Shown: positions 39,195 to 47,263 of the stretch, one piece after another
Position numbering within the stretch: the first letter of the stretch is position 1
Layout: every line of letters begins with the position of its first letter
DNA from: Jiangella aurantiaca
GTDB lineage: Bacteria > Actinomycetota > Actinomycetes > Jiangellales > Jiangellaceae
Reading direction: 5' to 3'
NCBI RefSeq assembly: GCF_004349105.1
Contig: NZ_SMLB01000045.1
Coordinates: 1-51,240, forward strand
Length of the DNA stretch: 51,240 nucleotides
Made by a program: the position numbers and the translations under genes
The notes under the pieces: generated by a model
What the model was told of the DNA's origin: nothing
Database searches by the model: none
Seen by the model: only the letters and a program-made list of their open reading frames with translations

Positions 39195-39854
39195 TCAGGC
39201 CTCGCCGTCGGCGGTGACGAGGCCGCTGGTCCACGCCCAGCCGGCGACTCCGACGCGGTTGCGCACGCCGAGTTTCTGCTGGATGTTGGCCAGGTGGTTC
39301 TTCGCCGTGCCGGCGCTGATGAACAGCTCGGCGGCGATCTCGGCGTTGCTCAGGCCGCGCGCCGCCAGCCGGGCGACGTCGCGTTCCCGGTCGGTCAGTA
39401 TGTCGTCGGCGACGGTGGCCGGCGCGGGCCGGCGGAGGTGCCGCAGCAGGCGCACGGTCACCTGGGGGCTGATCAGCGTGTCGCCGGCCATGGCCGCACG
39501 GACCGCCTCGACCAGCAGCGTCGGCCCCGACCGCTTGAGCAGGAACCCGCACGCGCCGCCGGCAAGGGCGGCGTGCACGTAGGTGTCGAGGTCGAACGTC
39601 GTCACGACCACCACGCGCAGCGGGTCCGGATTCGCCGGGCCGGCCAGCCGCCGGGTCAGCTCGAGGCCGTCGATGCCGGGCATCCGGATGTCGGCCAGCA
39701 CGACGTCCGGCCGCAGTTCGCGGGCCAGCCGCAGCGCCTGGTCGCCGTCGGCCGCCTCGGCGACCACGTGCATGTCCGGCTGAGCGTCGATGACCATCCT
39801 GAACGCACTCCGGATCGCCTCCTGGTCGTCGGCGACGAGGACTCGCGTGCTCAC
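39195..39854 (-). CDS. NarL/LuxR-type response regulator
   Basis: A 219-residue two-domain regulator. The receiver has VLVADDQEAIR (acidic pair), VVLADIRMPGIDGLELTRRL (phospho-acceptor Asp), VVVVTTFDLDTYVHAALAGG and FLLKRS (Lys). The C-terminal LuxR HTH reads LTDRERDVARLAARGLSNAE, IAAELFISAGTAKNHLANIQ and QKLGV. The GTG start overlaps the stop of a histidine-kinase gene (GTGA), but that gene is reduced to its last 40 or so codons, so the regulator is an orphan unless another kinase serves it. Confidence 0.92.
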   Translation of the reverse strand: MSTRVLVADDQEAIRSAFRMVIDAQPDMHVVAEAADGDQALRLARELRPDVVLADIRMPGIDGLELTRRLAGPANPDPLRVVVVTTFDLDTYVHAALAGGACGFLLKRSGPTLLVEAVRAAMAGDTLISPQVTVRLLRHLRRPAPATVADDILTDRERDVARLAARGLSNAEIAAELFISAGTAKNHLANIQQKLGVRNRVGVAGWAWTSGLVTADGEA

Positions 39855-39966
39855 GACTCACCCCCTGCGCCCGACAGCCCCGGCCGCGGCCCGTTCAGGG
39901 GCAGCCGCGCCTCCAGCCGCCAGCCGCCGCCGTCGGGACCGGCCCGCAGGCTCCCGCCCAACGCGT
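39851..39966 (-). pseudogene. C-terminal remnant of a sensor histidine kinase
   Basis: On the minus strand the last codons before the response-regulator start give DDALGGSLRAGPDGGGWRLE, then ARLPL, the closing strands of a HisKA_3-type ATPase domain (normally GG.l.aGp.pGGGfrv.A.LPl). Upstream of about 39966 the sequence no longer fits, and a relic of another gene on the plus strand begins there. The kinase has lost its sensor, dimerisation and nucleotide-binding parts. Confidence 0.7.
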
Positions 39967-40185
39967 CATCTGGCCGCGGTGGGTGCTCGGTCTCGCGGGC
40001 AAGCCGGTGCCGCGGGCGTTCCCGCTGGTGTTCGCGACGACGGTGGCGGTCTCGCTGGCGTCGGCGGGGTCGGTGATCCTGCGGCTGACCGACTGGACCG
40101 ACCCGCCGAGTGGGCCAGCAGCCCGCTGACCGTGCTCGCGCCGTGGTCCGTGCTGCTCGGCGCGGCGACGCTCGCCTACCACTGC
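39965..40185 (+). pseudogene. Frameshifted C-terminal relic of a membrane protein
   Basis: The plus strand gives IWPRWVLGLAGKPVPRAFPL, VFATTVAVSLASAGSVILRL and TDWTDP in one frame, then, after one missing base at about 40105, EWASSPLTVLAPWSVLLGAA and TLAYHC in another. Joined, they read as two hydrophobic helices of an integral membrane protein with no start. It directly abuts the histidine-kinase remnant, so a deletion joined two genes tail to tail. Family not recognised. Confidence 0.5.
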
Positions 40186-40213
40186 GCACCCGGCCCCGGT
40201 GCCGCAGCTGCGG

Positions 40214-41089
40214 TCAGGGCTGACGCTCTGCGGTTCGGCCGGCCGGGCGCTCGCGGTGCACGACGACGGCGGCGGCCACCAGCCCGACGCCGATGACCTC
40301 GACGGGCGTCGGAATCTGCGCGAGCACCACGATGCCGATCACCGTCGCAGTCGCCGGCAACAGCGCCACCATCAGCGCATACCTGCCGCGCGACAACCGG
40401 CGCATGGCGAGCTGGTCGAAGACGTAGGGGATCACGGAGGACGTGACGCCCACGCCGACCCCGGCGCCCAGCGCGATCGGGTCGAGGGCGGCGGGGGCGG
40501 CGTCGGCCACGCCGATCGGCACTGCCAGGACCGCGGCGATCAGCATGGCCATGGCCAGCCCGTCGATACCGGCCAGCCGCTCGTGCCGCGACACCCGGTG
40601 CGCGACGACGATGTAGGCGGTGAACAGCGTCATGTTGGCCAGCGCGAAGGCGAAGCCGGCGGGCGAGCCGTCCAGGCTGACCTCCGCCAGCGCCGCGACG
40701 CCGGCCACGGCGAGCAACAGGGCGGCGCCGTTGCGCAGGGTGCGGACGGCGACCGCCGCGAGCGCGACCGGACCGGCGAACTCGATGGCCGCGACGGTAC
40801 CGAGCGACAGCCGGTCGATGGCCAGGTAGAAGGTGGCGTTCATCAGTACCAGGACGGTGGCCCAGGCCACGACGGCCCGCCGTTCGGACGGACCGGCGGC
40901 GGCCCATGCGCGCCACGGCCGCCGCCACAGCGCGAACACCAGGGCCGCGGTGACGATGCGCAGCCACGCGACGCCGAGCGGCTCGATCCGGGCGAACAAC
41001 AGCACCGCGAACGCCGGCCCGAGGTAGTGGAAGACCGCCGAGCCGGCGAAGTAGAGCTCCGGGCGGACCCGGTCCGGCCACGCCGCCAT
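40214..41089 (-). CDS. EamA/RhtA-type drug/metabolite transporter
   Basis: A 291-residue membrane protein with about ten helices in two EamA halves: VFHYLGPAFAVLLFARIEPL, VAWLRIVTAALVFALWRRPW in the first, and GVGVGVTSSVIPYVFDQLAM, RYALMVALLPATATVIGIVV in the second. RhtA members export amino acids such as threonine and homoserine. The ATG at 41089 starts the first helix closely; the longer frame overlaps the divergent CGNR gene. It shares a 73-bp divergent promoter with that regulator, which probably controls it. Confidence 0.87.
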   Translation of the reverse strand: MAAWPDRVRPELYFAGSAVFHYLGPAFAVLLFARIEPLGVAWLRIVTAALVFALWRRPWRAWAAAGPSERRAVVAWATVLVLMNATFYLAIDRLSLGTVAAIEFAGPVALAAVAVRTLRNGAALLLAVAGVAALAEVSLDGSPAGFAFALANMTLFTAYIVVAHRVSRHERLAGIDGLAMAMLIAAVLAVPIGVADAAPAALDPIALGAGVGVGVTSSVIPYVFDQLAMRRLSRGRYALMVALLPATATVIGIVVLAQIPTPVEVIGVGLVAAAVVVHRERPAGRTAERQP

Positions 41090-41112
41090 GCGCCCACTCA
41101 ACCGCTCAACTG

Positions 41113-41134
41113 CTAACGTGTCAACTGAAGTTAG
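41113..41134. promoter_or_regulatory. Candidate operator between EamA and CGNR genes
   Basis: CTAAC (41113-41117) and GTTAG (41130-41134) form an inverted repeat with 12 bases between; another GTTAG follows at 41138-41142. On the minus strand TTGACA at 41124-41119 could be the -35 of the EamA gene. The patch is AT-richer than its surroundings. Probably the site of the CGNR regulator. Confidence 0.4.
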
Positions 41135-41162
41135 ACCGTTAGGTGCTGATCGGAGGTGCGGA

Positions 41163-41738
41163 GTGGCCGGCGCCGTGGCTCTCGACCCGCGCACGTACGG
41201 CGGGACGTACAAGCTGATCGGCGGCTCGCCGGCGCTCGACTTCGCCAACCTGGTCAGCTACCGCGGCACGCCGCGCGAGCACGACTGGCTCGATCCGGCG
41301 GCGAACGCCTCGGAGTGGGCGCGGGCGGCCGGCCTCGACGTCGCGATCGGCGACGTCGCCATGCTGCGCGACGTGCGTGAGGTGCTGGCGCGGGTCTTCC
41401 TGGCGGTCGCCGACGGCGCCGCTCCGGCGGCCGCGGACGTGGCGCTGGTGGGGGAGCTGGCGGCGGACGCGTGGACCCGGCGCCGGCTCGTCCTCAGTGC
41501 CGGTGAGCCGCCCGCCCGCTGGAGCGACCGAGCGGCGACGCTGCTCGACGAGCTGGCGCTCGACGCCGCCGGCCTGCTCACATCGGCGGAGCGACTGGAC
41601 CGGGTGACCGCCTGCGACGAGTGCCGGTGGGTGTTCCTCGACGCCACGCGCAATCGCAGCCGGCGCTGGTGCGACCCGGCCGACTGCGGGAACAGGTCGC
41701 GCCAGCGTCGTCACTACGAACGGCGACGGGGGCGCTGA
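41163..41738 (+). CDS. CGNR zinc-finger (ABATE-type) regulator
   Basis: A 191-residue putative transcription regulator. The N-terminal ABATE domain begins LIGGSPALDFANLVSYRGTP, and the C-terminal CGNR zinc finger is CDECRWVFLDATRNRSRRWC followed by DPADCGNRSRQRRHY, with the four cysteines and the basic tail. GTG at 41163 has GGAGGT at ideal spacing. Divergent from an EamA exporter, its likely target; the N-terminal domain presumably senses a small molecule. Confidence 0.9.
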   Translation: MAGAVALDPRTYGGTYKLIGGSPALDFANLVSYRGTPREHDWLDPAANASEWARAAGLDVAIGDVAMLRDVREVLARVFLAVADGAAPAAADVALVGELAADAWTRRRLVLSAGEPPARWSDRAATLLDELALDAAGLLTSAERLDRVTACDECRWVFLDATRNRSRRWCDPADCGNRSRQRRHYERRRGR

Positions 41739-41745
41739 AAGCCCG

Positions 41746-42468
41746 TCAGCCGTCCTCGGCGCTTCGCAGCACGCCGGTGAGGTGCTCGGCCGCGGCCAGG
41801 ACGGCGGGCGCGTGCACCCGGCCGGGCTGCCGGGTGAGCCGCTCGATCGGCCCGGAGACCGAGACGGCGGCGACGACACGGCCACTGGACGAGCGGATGG
41901 GCGCGGACACCGACGCGACGCCGGGCTCGCGCTCTCCGACGCTCTGTGCCCAGCCGCGGCGGCGGACCGCGGCCAGCATGGTGGCGGTGAACCGGGCGCC
42001 CTGCAGGCCGCGATGCATCCGCTCGGGCTCCTCCCAGGCCAGCAGCACCTGGGCGGCGGAACCGGCCAGCATCGTGACCGTCGCGCCGACCGGGATGGTG
42101 TCGCGCAGGCCGCTGGGCCGCTCGGCGGCGGCGACGCAGATGCGCTGGTCGCCCTGGCGGCGGAAGAGCTGGGTGCTCTCGCCGGTGGCCTCGCGCAGGC
42201 GAGCCAGGACGGGGCCGGCGGCGGCCAGCAGGCGGTCCTCGCCGGCCGCGGTGGCCAGTTCGCCCAGCCGCGGGCCGAGCACGAACCTGCCGTGGAGGTC
42301 GCGGGAGACGAGCCGGTGGTGCTCCAGCGCGACGGCGAGCCGGTGGGCCGTGGGCCGGGCAAGTCCGGTGGAGGCCACCAGGTTGGCAAGGGTGGCTGGG
42401 CCTGCCTCGAGAGCGGACAGGACGAGTGCCGCCTTGTCTAGAACGCCGACTCCGCTAGAGTTGTCCAT
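41746..42468 (-). CDS. ndgR: IclR-family regulator NdgR
   Basis: A 240-residue IclR regulator beginning MDNSSGVGVLDKAALVLSAL, the beginning expected of NdgR/LtbR proteins that control leuCD and other amino-acid genes in actinomycetes. The winged helix is ATLANLVASTGLARPTAHRL, and the ligand domain covers residues 85-235. It is divergent from leuC with 82 bp between starts, the conserved arrangement. No ribosome-binding site precedes the ATG, but CAATAT lies 6 bases upstream on this strand, so the transcript is probably leaderless. The open frame to 42558 is spurious. Confidence 0.92.
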   Translation of the reverse strand: MDNSSGVGVLDKAALVLSALEAGPATLANLVASTGLARPTAHRLAVALEHHRLVSRDLHGRFVLGPRLGELATAAGEDRLLAAAGPVLARLREATGESTQLFRRQGDQRICVAAAERPSGLRDTIPVGATVTMLAGSAAQVLLAWEEPERMHRGLQGARFTATMLAAVRRRGWAQSVGEREPGVASVSAPIRSSSGRVVAAVSVSGPIERLTRQPGRVHAPAVLAAAEHLTGVLRSAEDG

Positions 42469-42481
42469 GACTCGATATTGC

Positions 42482-42500
42482 CATCTCAACATGCGAGATC
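42482..42500. promoter_or_regulatory. Candidate NdgR operator
   Basis: CATCTCAACATGCGAGATC contains ATCTC and GAGAT as inverted arms around AACATGC. It lies between the divergent ndgR and leuC starts, close to the putative ndgR -10, where a site for this regulator is expected. Confidence 0.5.
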
Positions 42501-42550
42501 GCAAGTGGTGTGTATCCACCGAGATCATGTGACGACGAACGGAGCAGGTG

Positions 42551-43960
42551 ATGGGCAAGACCCTGGCGGAGAAGGTGTGGGACGCGCATGTGGTGCGTCG
42601 AGCCGAGGGTGAGCCTGACCTCCTCTACATCGATCTTCATCTTGTCCACGAAGTGACCAGTCCGCAAGCCTTCGACGGCCTGCGACTGGCTGGCCGCCCG
42701 GTCCGCCGTCCGGACCTCACGCTGGCCACCGAGGACCACAACACCCCGACCCTCGACATCGACAAGCCGATCGCCGACCTCACCAGCCGCACGCAGATCG
42801 AGACTCTGCGGCGGAACTGTCAGGAATTCGGTGTCCGGATCCACTCGCTCGGCGACGTCGAGCAGGGCATCGTGCACGTCGTCGGCCCGCAGCTGGGCCT
42901 GACGCAGCCGGGCCTGACGGTGGTCTGCGGCGACTCGCACACGTCGACGCACGGGGCTTTCGGTGCGCTGGCGTTCGGCATCGGGACCTCTGAGGTCGAG
43001 CACGTGCTCGCCACCCAGACGCTGCCGCTCCGGCCGTTCAAGACGATGGCGATCAATGTCGAGGGAACGCTGAAGCCGGGCGTGACGGCGAAGGACATCA
43101 TCCTCGCGGTCATCGCGAAGATCGGCACCGGTGGTGGTCAGGGCTACGTCCTGGAGTACAGAGGGAGCGCGCTGGCAGGGTTGTCCATGGAGTCGCGGAT
43201 GACCATCTGCAACATGTCCATCGAGGCCGGCGCCCGCGCCGGCATGATCGCGCCCGACGAGACCACGTTCGCCTACATCGACGGCCGCCCGCACGCGCCG
43301 AAGGGCAAGGAGTGGGACGCCGCGCTGGAGTACTGGCGCACGCTCTACACCGACGACGACGCCGTGTTCGACGCCGAGGTCACCATCGACGCCGACGAGC
43401 TCGAGCCGTTCGTCACATGGGGCACCAACCCGGGGCAGGGGCTGCCGCTGTCCGCGTCCGTCCCCGACCCGGAGAGCTTCGCCGACGAGTCCGAGAAGGC
43501 GGCCGCACGCCGGGCGCTGGAGTACATGGCACTCGAGGCCGGCACGCCGCTGCGCGACATCGCGGTCGACACCGTCTTCATCGGGTCGTGCACCAACGGC
43601 CGCATCGAGGACCTGCGCGCGGCCGCCGCCGTCGTGAAGGGCCGGAAGAAGGCCGACTCCGTCCGCGTCCTCGTCGTGCCCGGGTCGGCCAAGGTCCGGC
43701 TGCAGGCCGAGCAGGAGGGCCTGGACAAGGTCTTCACCGAGTTCGGTGCCGAGTGGCGGCACGCCGGCTGTTCGATGTGCCTGGGCATGAACCCCGACCA
43801 GCTGGCGCCGGGCGAGCGGAGCGCATCCACGTCGAACCGCAACTTCGAGGGCCGTCAGGGCAAGGGCGGCCGCACCCACCTGGTCAGCCCGCTGGTGGCC
43901 GCGGCCACCAGCGTGCGCGGCACGCTGTCGTCGCCCGCCGACCTCGAGCCCGTCGGCTGA
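42551..43960 (+). CDS. leuC: 3-isopropylmalate dehydratase large subunit
   Basis: A 469-residue aconitase-family subunit which, with LeuD, converts 2-isopropylmalate to 3-isopropylmalate in leucine synthesis. It binds a 4Fe-4S cluster through [12 protein letters not shown] and [11 protein letters not shown] (three cysteines). Other family stretches are [40 protein letters not shown] and [23 protein letters not shown] follows GGAGCAGGTG; an in-frame GTG lies directly before it. Length is normal. First gene of the leuCD operon, controlled by NdgR. Confidence 0.97.
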   Translation: MGKTLAEKVWDAHVVRRAEGEPDLLYIDLHLVHEVTSPQAFDGLRLAGRPVRRPDLTLATEDHNTPTLDIDKPIADLTSRTQIETLRRNCQEFGVRIHSLGDVEQGIVHVVGPQLGLTQPGLTVVCGDSHTSTHGAFGALAFGIGTSEVEHVLATQTLPLRPFKTMAINVEGTLKPGVTAKDIILAVIAKIGTGGGQGYVLEYRGSALAGLSMESRMTICNMSIEAGARAGMIAPDETTFAYIDGRPHAPKGKEWDAALEYWRTLYTDDDAVFDAEVTIDADELEPFVTWGTNPGQGLPLSASVPDPESFADESEKAAARRALEYMALEAGTPLRDIAVDTVFIGSCTNGRIEDLRAAAAVVKGRKKADSVRVLVVPGSAKVRLQAEQEGLDKVFTEFGAEWRHAGCSMCLGMNPDQLAPGERSASTSNRNFEGRQGKGGRTHLVSPLVAAATSVRGTLSSPADLEPVG

Positions 43961-43987
43961 GCGCCGCTTCAAGGAGAGACGTACGTC

Positions 43988-44578
43988 ATGGAGAAGTTCA
44001 TCAGGCACACCGGCGTCGGTGTCCCGCTGCGGCGCAGCAACGTCGACACCGACCAGATCATCCCGGCGGTGTACCTCAAGCGGGTCACCCGCACCGGGTT
44101 CGAGGACGGCCTGTTCGCGGCGTGGCGCGGCGACGAGACGTTCGTGCTGAACAACCCCGCGTTCGCGTCCGGCTCGGTGCTCGTCGCCGGCCCCGACTTC
44201 GGCACCGGCTCGTCCCGCGAGCACGCCGTCTGGGCGCTCAAGGACTATGGATTCAAGGCGGTGCTGTCGTCGCGGTTCGCCGACATCTTCCGCGGCAACT
44301 CCGGCAAGCAGGGCCTGCTCACCGGCCAGCTCAGCCAGGACGACATCGAGCTGATCTGGAAGGCGCTCGAGAACGCCCCCGGCACCGAGGTGACGGTCGA
44401 CCTCGACCAGCGGGTGGTGACGTGCGGCGAGATCGTCGCGCCCATGCAGGTCGACGACTACACCCGCTGGCGGCTCATGGAGGGGCTCGACGACATCGGT
44501 CTCACGCTGCGGCACACCGACGCCATCGACGACTTCGAGGCGGGCCGTCCGTCGCACAAGCCGCGCACGCTGGTCTGA
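43988..44578 (+). CDS. leuD: 3-isopropylmalate dehydratase small subunit
   Basis: A 196-residue swivel-domain partner of LeuC. Family motifs: [40 protein letters not shown], and [15 protein letters not shown]. The GSSRE loop binds the substrate carboxylate. AAGGAGA precedes the ATG, 27 bp after leuC. The operon is followed by hup, as in other actinomycetes. Confidence 0.96.
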   Translation: MEKFIRHTGVGVPLRRSNVDTDQIIPAVYLKRVTRTGFEDGLFAAWRGDETFVLNNPAFASGSVLVAGPDFGTGSSREHAVWALKDYGFKAVLSSRFADIFRGNSGKQGLLTGQLSQDDIELIWKALENAPGTEVTVDLDQRVVTCGEIVAPMQVDDYTRWRLMEGLDDIGLTLRHTDAIDDFEAGRPSHKPRTLV

Positions 44579-44657
44579 GATCCCTGATCCGTTGCCCTCG
44601 GCCGTCTATGGTGGACCGAGGGACTCGCCCGCCGGGCGGGACGGCTGAGGAGCAACG

Positions 44658-45635
44658 GTGGGGAAGAAGAAACTGATCGACCGCATTGCCGACGGCTTCG
44701 ACGGCAACCGCGAGGTGGCGCAGCACGCACTCGACTCCGTCGTCGAGGGCATCCAGCGTTCGCTGGCCGCGGGCGAGAAGGTCGCCGTCAAAGGGCTCGG
44801 CGTCTTCGACCGCGACAAGAGCGCGGACAAGGGCAAGAAGAAGTCGAAGAGGCGCGCGGTGCCGACGTTCAGCCCGGCCGACGAGCTGAACGACGTCGTC
44901 GCGGGCGTGAAGAAGGCGCGCACGCGGGTCATGGAGTCGCTGTCACTGGTGCCTGCGCAGGCCGCGGCGGTGGCGGAGTCGGCGAGCCGCTCGGTGTCGT
45001 CGGCGGCCAAGCAGGTGGCCGAGGCGGTCCGCGGCGAGTCCAAGGACGAGGCGGCGCCGGCCAAGAAGGCGGCGGCGTCGACGGGCTCGACGGCGCGCAA
45101 GGTGCCCGCGACCCGTCCGACGGCGCCGAAGAAGGCGGCCGGCCCGGCCCGGAAGACGACGACGTCCACGGCGGCGGCCAAGAAGACGACGGCGACCGCC
45201 GCGAAGAAGACCACGCCGGCGAAGAAGACGGCCGCTCCGGCGGCGAGGAAGACGGCCGCTCCGGCGGCGAGGAAGACGGCCACGTCGACGGCCGCGAAGA
45301 AGGCGACGACGGCCGCTGCCGCCAAGAAGACGGCCGCTCCGGCGGCGAAGAAGTCGACCACGGCCACTGCCGCCAAGAAGGCGACGGCCGCGCCGGCGAA
45401 GAAGGCGACCACGTCCACGGCGGCGAAGAAGACCACAGCCACCGCCGCCAAGAAGACCACGACGGCGCGCAAGACCACCACGGCGGCCAAGAAGACCGCC
45501 GCACCGGCCACGAAAGCCACGGCCGCGAAGAAGACGACGGCCACGCCGGCCAAGCGGGCGGCCGCCACGCCGGTGCAGCCCGCCACGACGTCGGCTCCGG
45601 GCACCACCACGCCGCCGTCGACGCAGGGCGCCTGA
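44658..45635 (+). CDS. hup: HU-family nucleoid protein with long Lys/Ala/Thr tail
   Basis: A 325-residue histone-like protein of the HupB/HupS type, which compacts DNA. Residues 1-52 are HU helices and first strands (LIDRIADGFDGNREVAQHAL, EKVAVKGLGVFDRDK). The beta-arm is unusual: between GVF and VPTFSPADEL there are only about 17 residues, Lys-rich (SADKGKKKSKRRA), and the conserved arm tip R-N-P-x-T-G is absent. From residue 133 to 310 the tail is built of KKTT, AAKK, PAKK and RKT units. GTG start with GAGGAG upstream. The position after leuD is conserved. At DNA level the tail holds direct repeats (about 45160-45560), including a perfect 24-bp tandem at about 45230-45280. Confidence 0.9.
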   Translation: MGKKKLIDRIADGFDGNREVAQHALDSVVEGIQRSLAAGEKVAVKGLGVFDRDKSADKGKKKSKRRAVPTFSPADELNDVVAGVKKARTRVMESLSLVPAQAAAVAESASRSVSSAAKQVAEAVRGESKDEAAPAKKAAASTGSTARKVPATRPTAPKKAAGPARKTTTSTAAAKKTTATAAKKTTPAKKTAAPAARKTAAPAARKTATSTAAKKATTAAAAKKTAAPAAKKSTTATAAKKATAAPAKKATTSTAAKKTTATAAKKTTTARKTTTAAKKTAAPATKATAAKKTTATPAKRAAATPVQPATTSAPGTTTPPSTQGA

Positions 45636-45656
45636 GCCCGCGTCACCCAGGCGACA

Positions 45657-45694
45657 CGAGCCGGGCGGCGGCCACGAGCATGCCGCCCGGCTCG
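45657..45694. terminator. Terminator between hup and cofC
   Basis: CGAGCCGGGCGGC pairs perfectly with GCCGCCCGGCTCG (13 bp) around a 12-base loop, between two convergent genes. Confidence 0.75.
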
Positions 45695-45715
45695 CTCATG
45701 CCGGGCAGGACCGCG

Positions 45716-46360
45716 TCAGAGTGCGACGTCGAGCTCCGCCAGCAGGGCGGCCGTGCGCGGCCCGACGCCGAGGCGACGGGCGTCCCAGAGGTCGACGGCG
45801 GTGTCGACGTCGCGGCGGACCGACGGGATGCCGCCGAGTTCCAACTCGACGGCGCCCGCCAGCCGGTGCGCGGCCCGGGACCGGCCGCCGAAGGCCGGCT
45901 CGAAAGGGACGCCCGGACCGGCGGCGTAGAGGGTCGTGCCGATGCCGGCGGCGTCGGCGACGAACGACAGCGGGTGCTGCGCGGCCGCGGCCAGCACGCG
46001 CTCCAGCTCGGCGGGGCGCAGCGCCGGCAGGTCGGCGGAGAGCGACGCCACCGCCGCGTCCCCAGCAACAGACCGGGCCGCCTCCGCCCCGTGCCGCAGT
46101 GCCGCGTTCAGCCCGGCGTCTGGTGCATCGGCGACCACCTCCGCGCCCAGTGACCGCGCCTCGTCGGCCGCCGCGGCGTCGTCGGTCACCACGATCACCC
46201 GGGTGACCGGCGGGCAGTCCAGAGCGGCCCGGACGGTGTCGGCGGCGAACGCGCGCGCGAACCGCGGGCGCAGCTCGCCGACGGCGTCGGCCAGGCGGGT
46301 CTTGGCGTGCTCGGGTCGCTTGACGGGAATCACGACCGTCCAGAGCTGCGGTGTCGTCAT
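45716..46360 (-). CDS. cofC: 2-phospho-L-lactate (phosphoenolpyruvate) guanylyltransferase
   Basis: A 214-residue nucleotidyltransferase (CofC/FbiD) that activates phosphoenolpyruvate or 2-phospholactate with GTP in coenzyme F420 synthesis. Motifs: TVVIPVKRPEHAKTRLAD at the start (GTP loop), VIVVTDDAAAADEARSLGAE, GLNAALRHGAEAA, SADLPALRPAEL and GTTLYAAGPG. Length is normal. It is a single gene convergent with hup; no other F420 genes adjoin. Its presence shows that the organism makes F420, which the LLM oxidoreductase in this window may use. Confidence 0.92.
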   Translation of the reverse strand: MTTPQLWTVVIPVKRPEHAKTRLADAVGELRPRFARAFAADTVRAALDCPPVTRVIVVTDDAAAADEARSLGAEVVADAPDAGLNAALRHGAEAARSVAGDAAVASLSADLPALRPAELERVLAAAAQHPLSFVADAAGIGTTLYAAGPGVPFEPAFGGRSRAAHRLAGAVELELGGIPSVRRDVDTAVDLWDARRLGVGPRTAALLAELDVAL

Positions 46361-46474
46361 CGGGATCCAGTCTGGCGCATCGGCCCGCGCGGCGCGCCGG
46401 TGGCCGGTTCGACGTGCGCGGCCCGGGGGAGCGACACTGTCTCCGGGTGTTCACGCGGGCGGAGGGAGAGGTAC

Positions 46475-47263
46475 GTGGCGGGACCGAGTGCTGATGCGCG
46501 GGCGGGGGTGGGGTTCGCGTTCAGGTTCATCGCGTTCCTGCTCCGTCCTTTCCTCATGGCGTTCACCCGGCAGAACTGGCGCGGCGGCGAGCACATTCCG
46601 CCGGCCGGCACCGGTGTGGTCGTCGCGGGCAACCACATCTCGCACTTCGACCCGCTGACGTTCGCGCACTTCCTCTGGGACAACGGCCGCGCCACCCGGT
46701 ACCTCGCCAAGTCCGGGGTGTTCCGCGTCCCGGTCTTCGGCCGGCTCATCACGGCCGCCGGGCAGATCCCCGTCTACCGCGAATCGCGCGACGCCTCGCA
46801 GGCCTACCGGGCCGCCGTCGCCGCCGTCCGGGCCGGTGAGCTGGTGGCCATCTACCCTGAGGGCACCATCTCGCGCGACCCAGGACTGTGGCCCATGGTC
46901 GGCAAGACGGGGGCCGCCCGGGTGGCGCTCGAGACCGGCTGCGACGTCATCCCGGTCGCGCAGTGGGGCGCCAACCACGTGCTGGCGCCGTACTCCAAGC
47001 GGATCCGGCTGCTGCCGCGCAAGACGGTGTACGTCGTCGCCGGCCCTCCGGTCCCACTCGACGACCTGCGCGGCAAGCCGGTCGACGCCGCGGTCCTGCG
47101 TGTCGCCACCGACCGCATCATGGCCGCCATCACCGCGCAGCTGGCCGACATCCGCGGCGAGGTCGCACCGGCCGATCGGTTCGACCCCAAGGCGGTCGGG
47201 CTGCCGCCGGTCGGCGACCCGAAGCAGCGGCCACAGGAGCAGCAGCCGGAGGAGCAGCCGTGA
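46475..47263 (+). CDS. plsC: 1-acyl-sn-glycerol-3-phosphate acyltransferase
   Basis: A 262-residue membrane-associated acyltransferase making phosphatidic acid. The catalytic box is VAGNHISHFDPL (H-x4-D), the second motif GRLITAAGQIPVYRES, the third AIYPEGTISRDPGLWPMVGK, and the fourth DVIPVAQWG. A hydrophobic patch near the N-terminus (FAFRFIAFLLRPFLMAF) attaches it to the membrane. GTG at 46475 follows GGAGGGAGAGG; the longer frame is spurious. The C-terminal 30 residues are Gln/Pro/Glu-rich. Stop overlaps the gpsA start by 4 bp. Confidence 0.92.
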   Translation: MAGPSADARAGVGFAFRFIAFLLRPFLMAFTRQNWRGGEHIPPAGTGVVVAGNHISHFDPLTFAHFLWDNGRATRYLAKSGVFRVPVFGRLITAAGQIPVYRESRDASQAYRAAVAAVRAGELVAIYPEGTISRDPGLWPMVGKTGAARVALETGCDVIPVAQWGANHVLAPYSKRIRLLPRKTVYVVAGPPVPLDDLRGKPVDAAVLRVATDRIMAAITAQLADIRGEVAPADRFDPKAVGLPPVGDPKQRPQEQQPEEQP

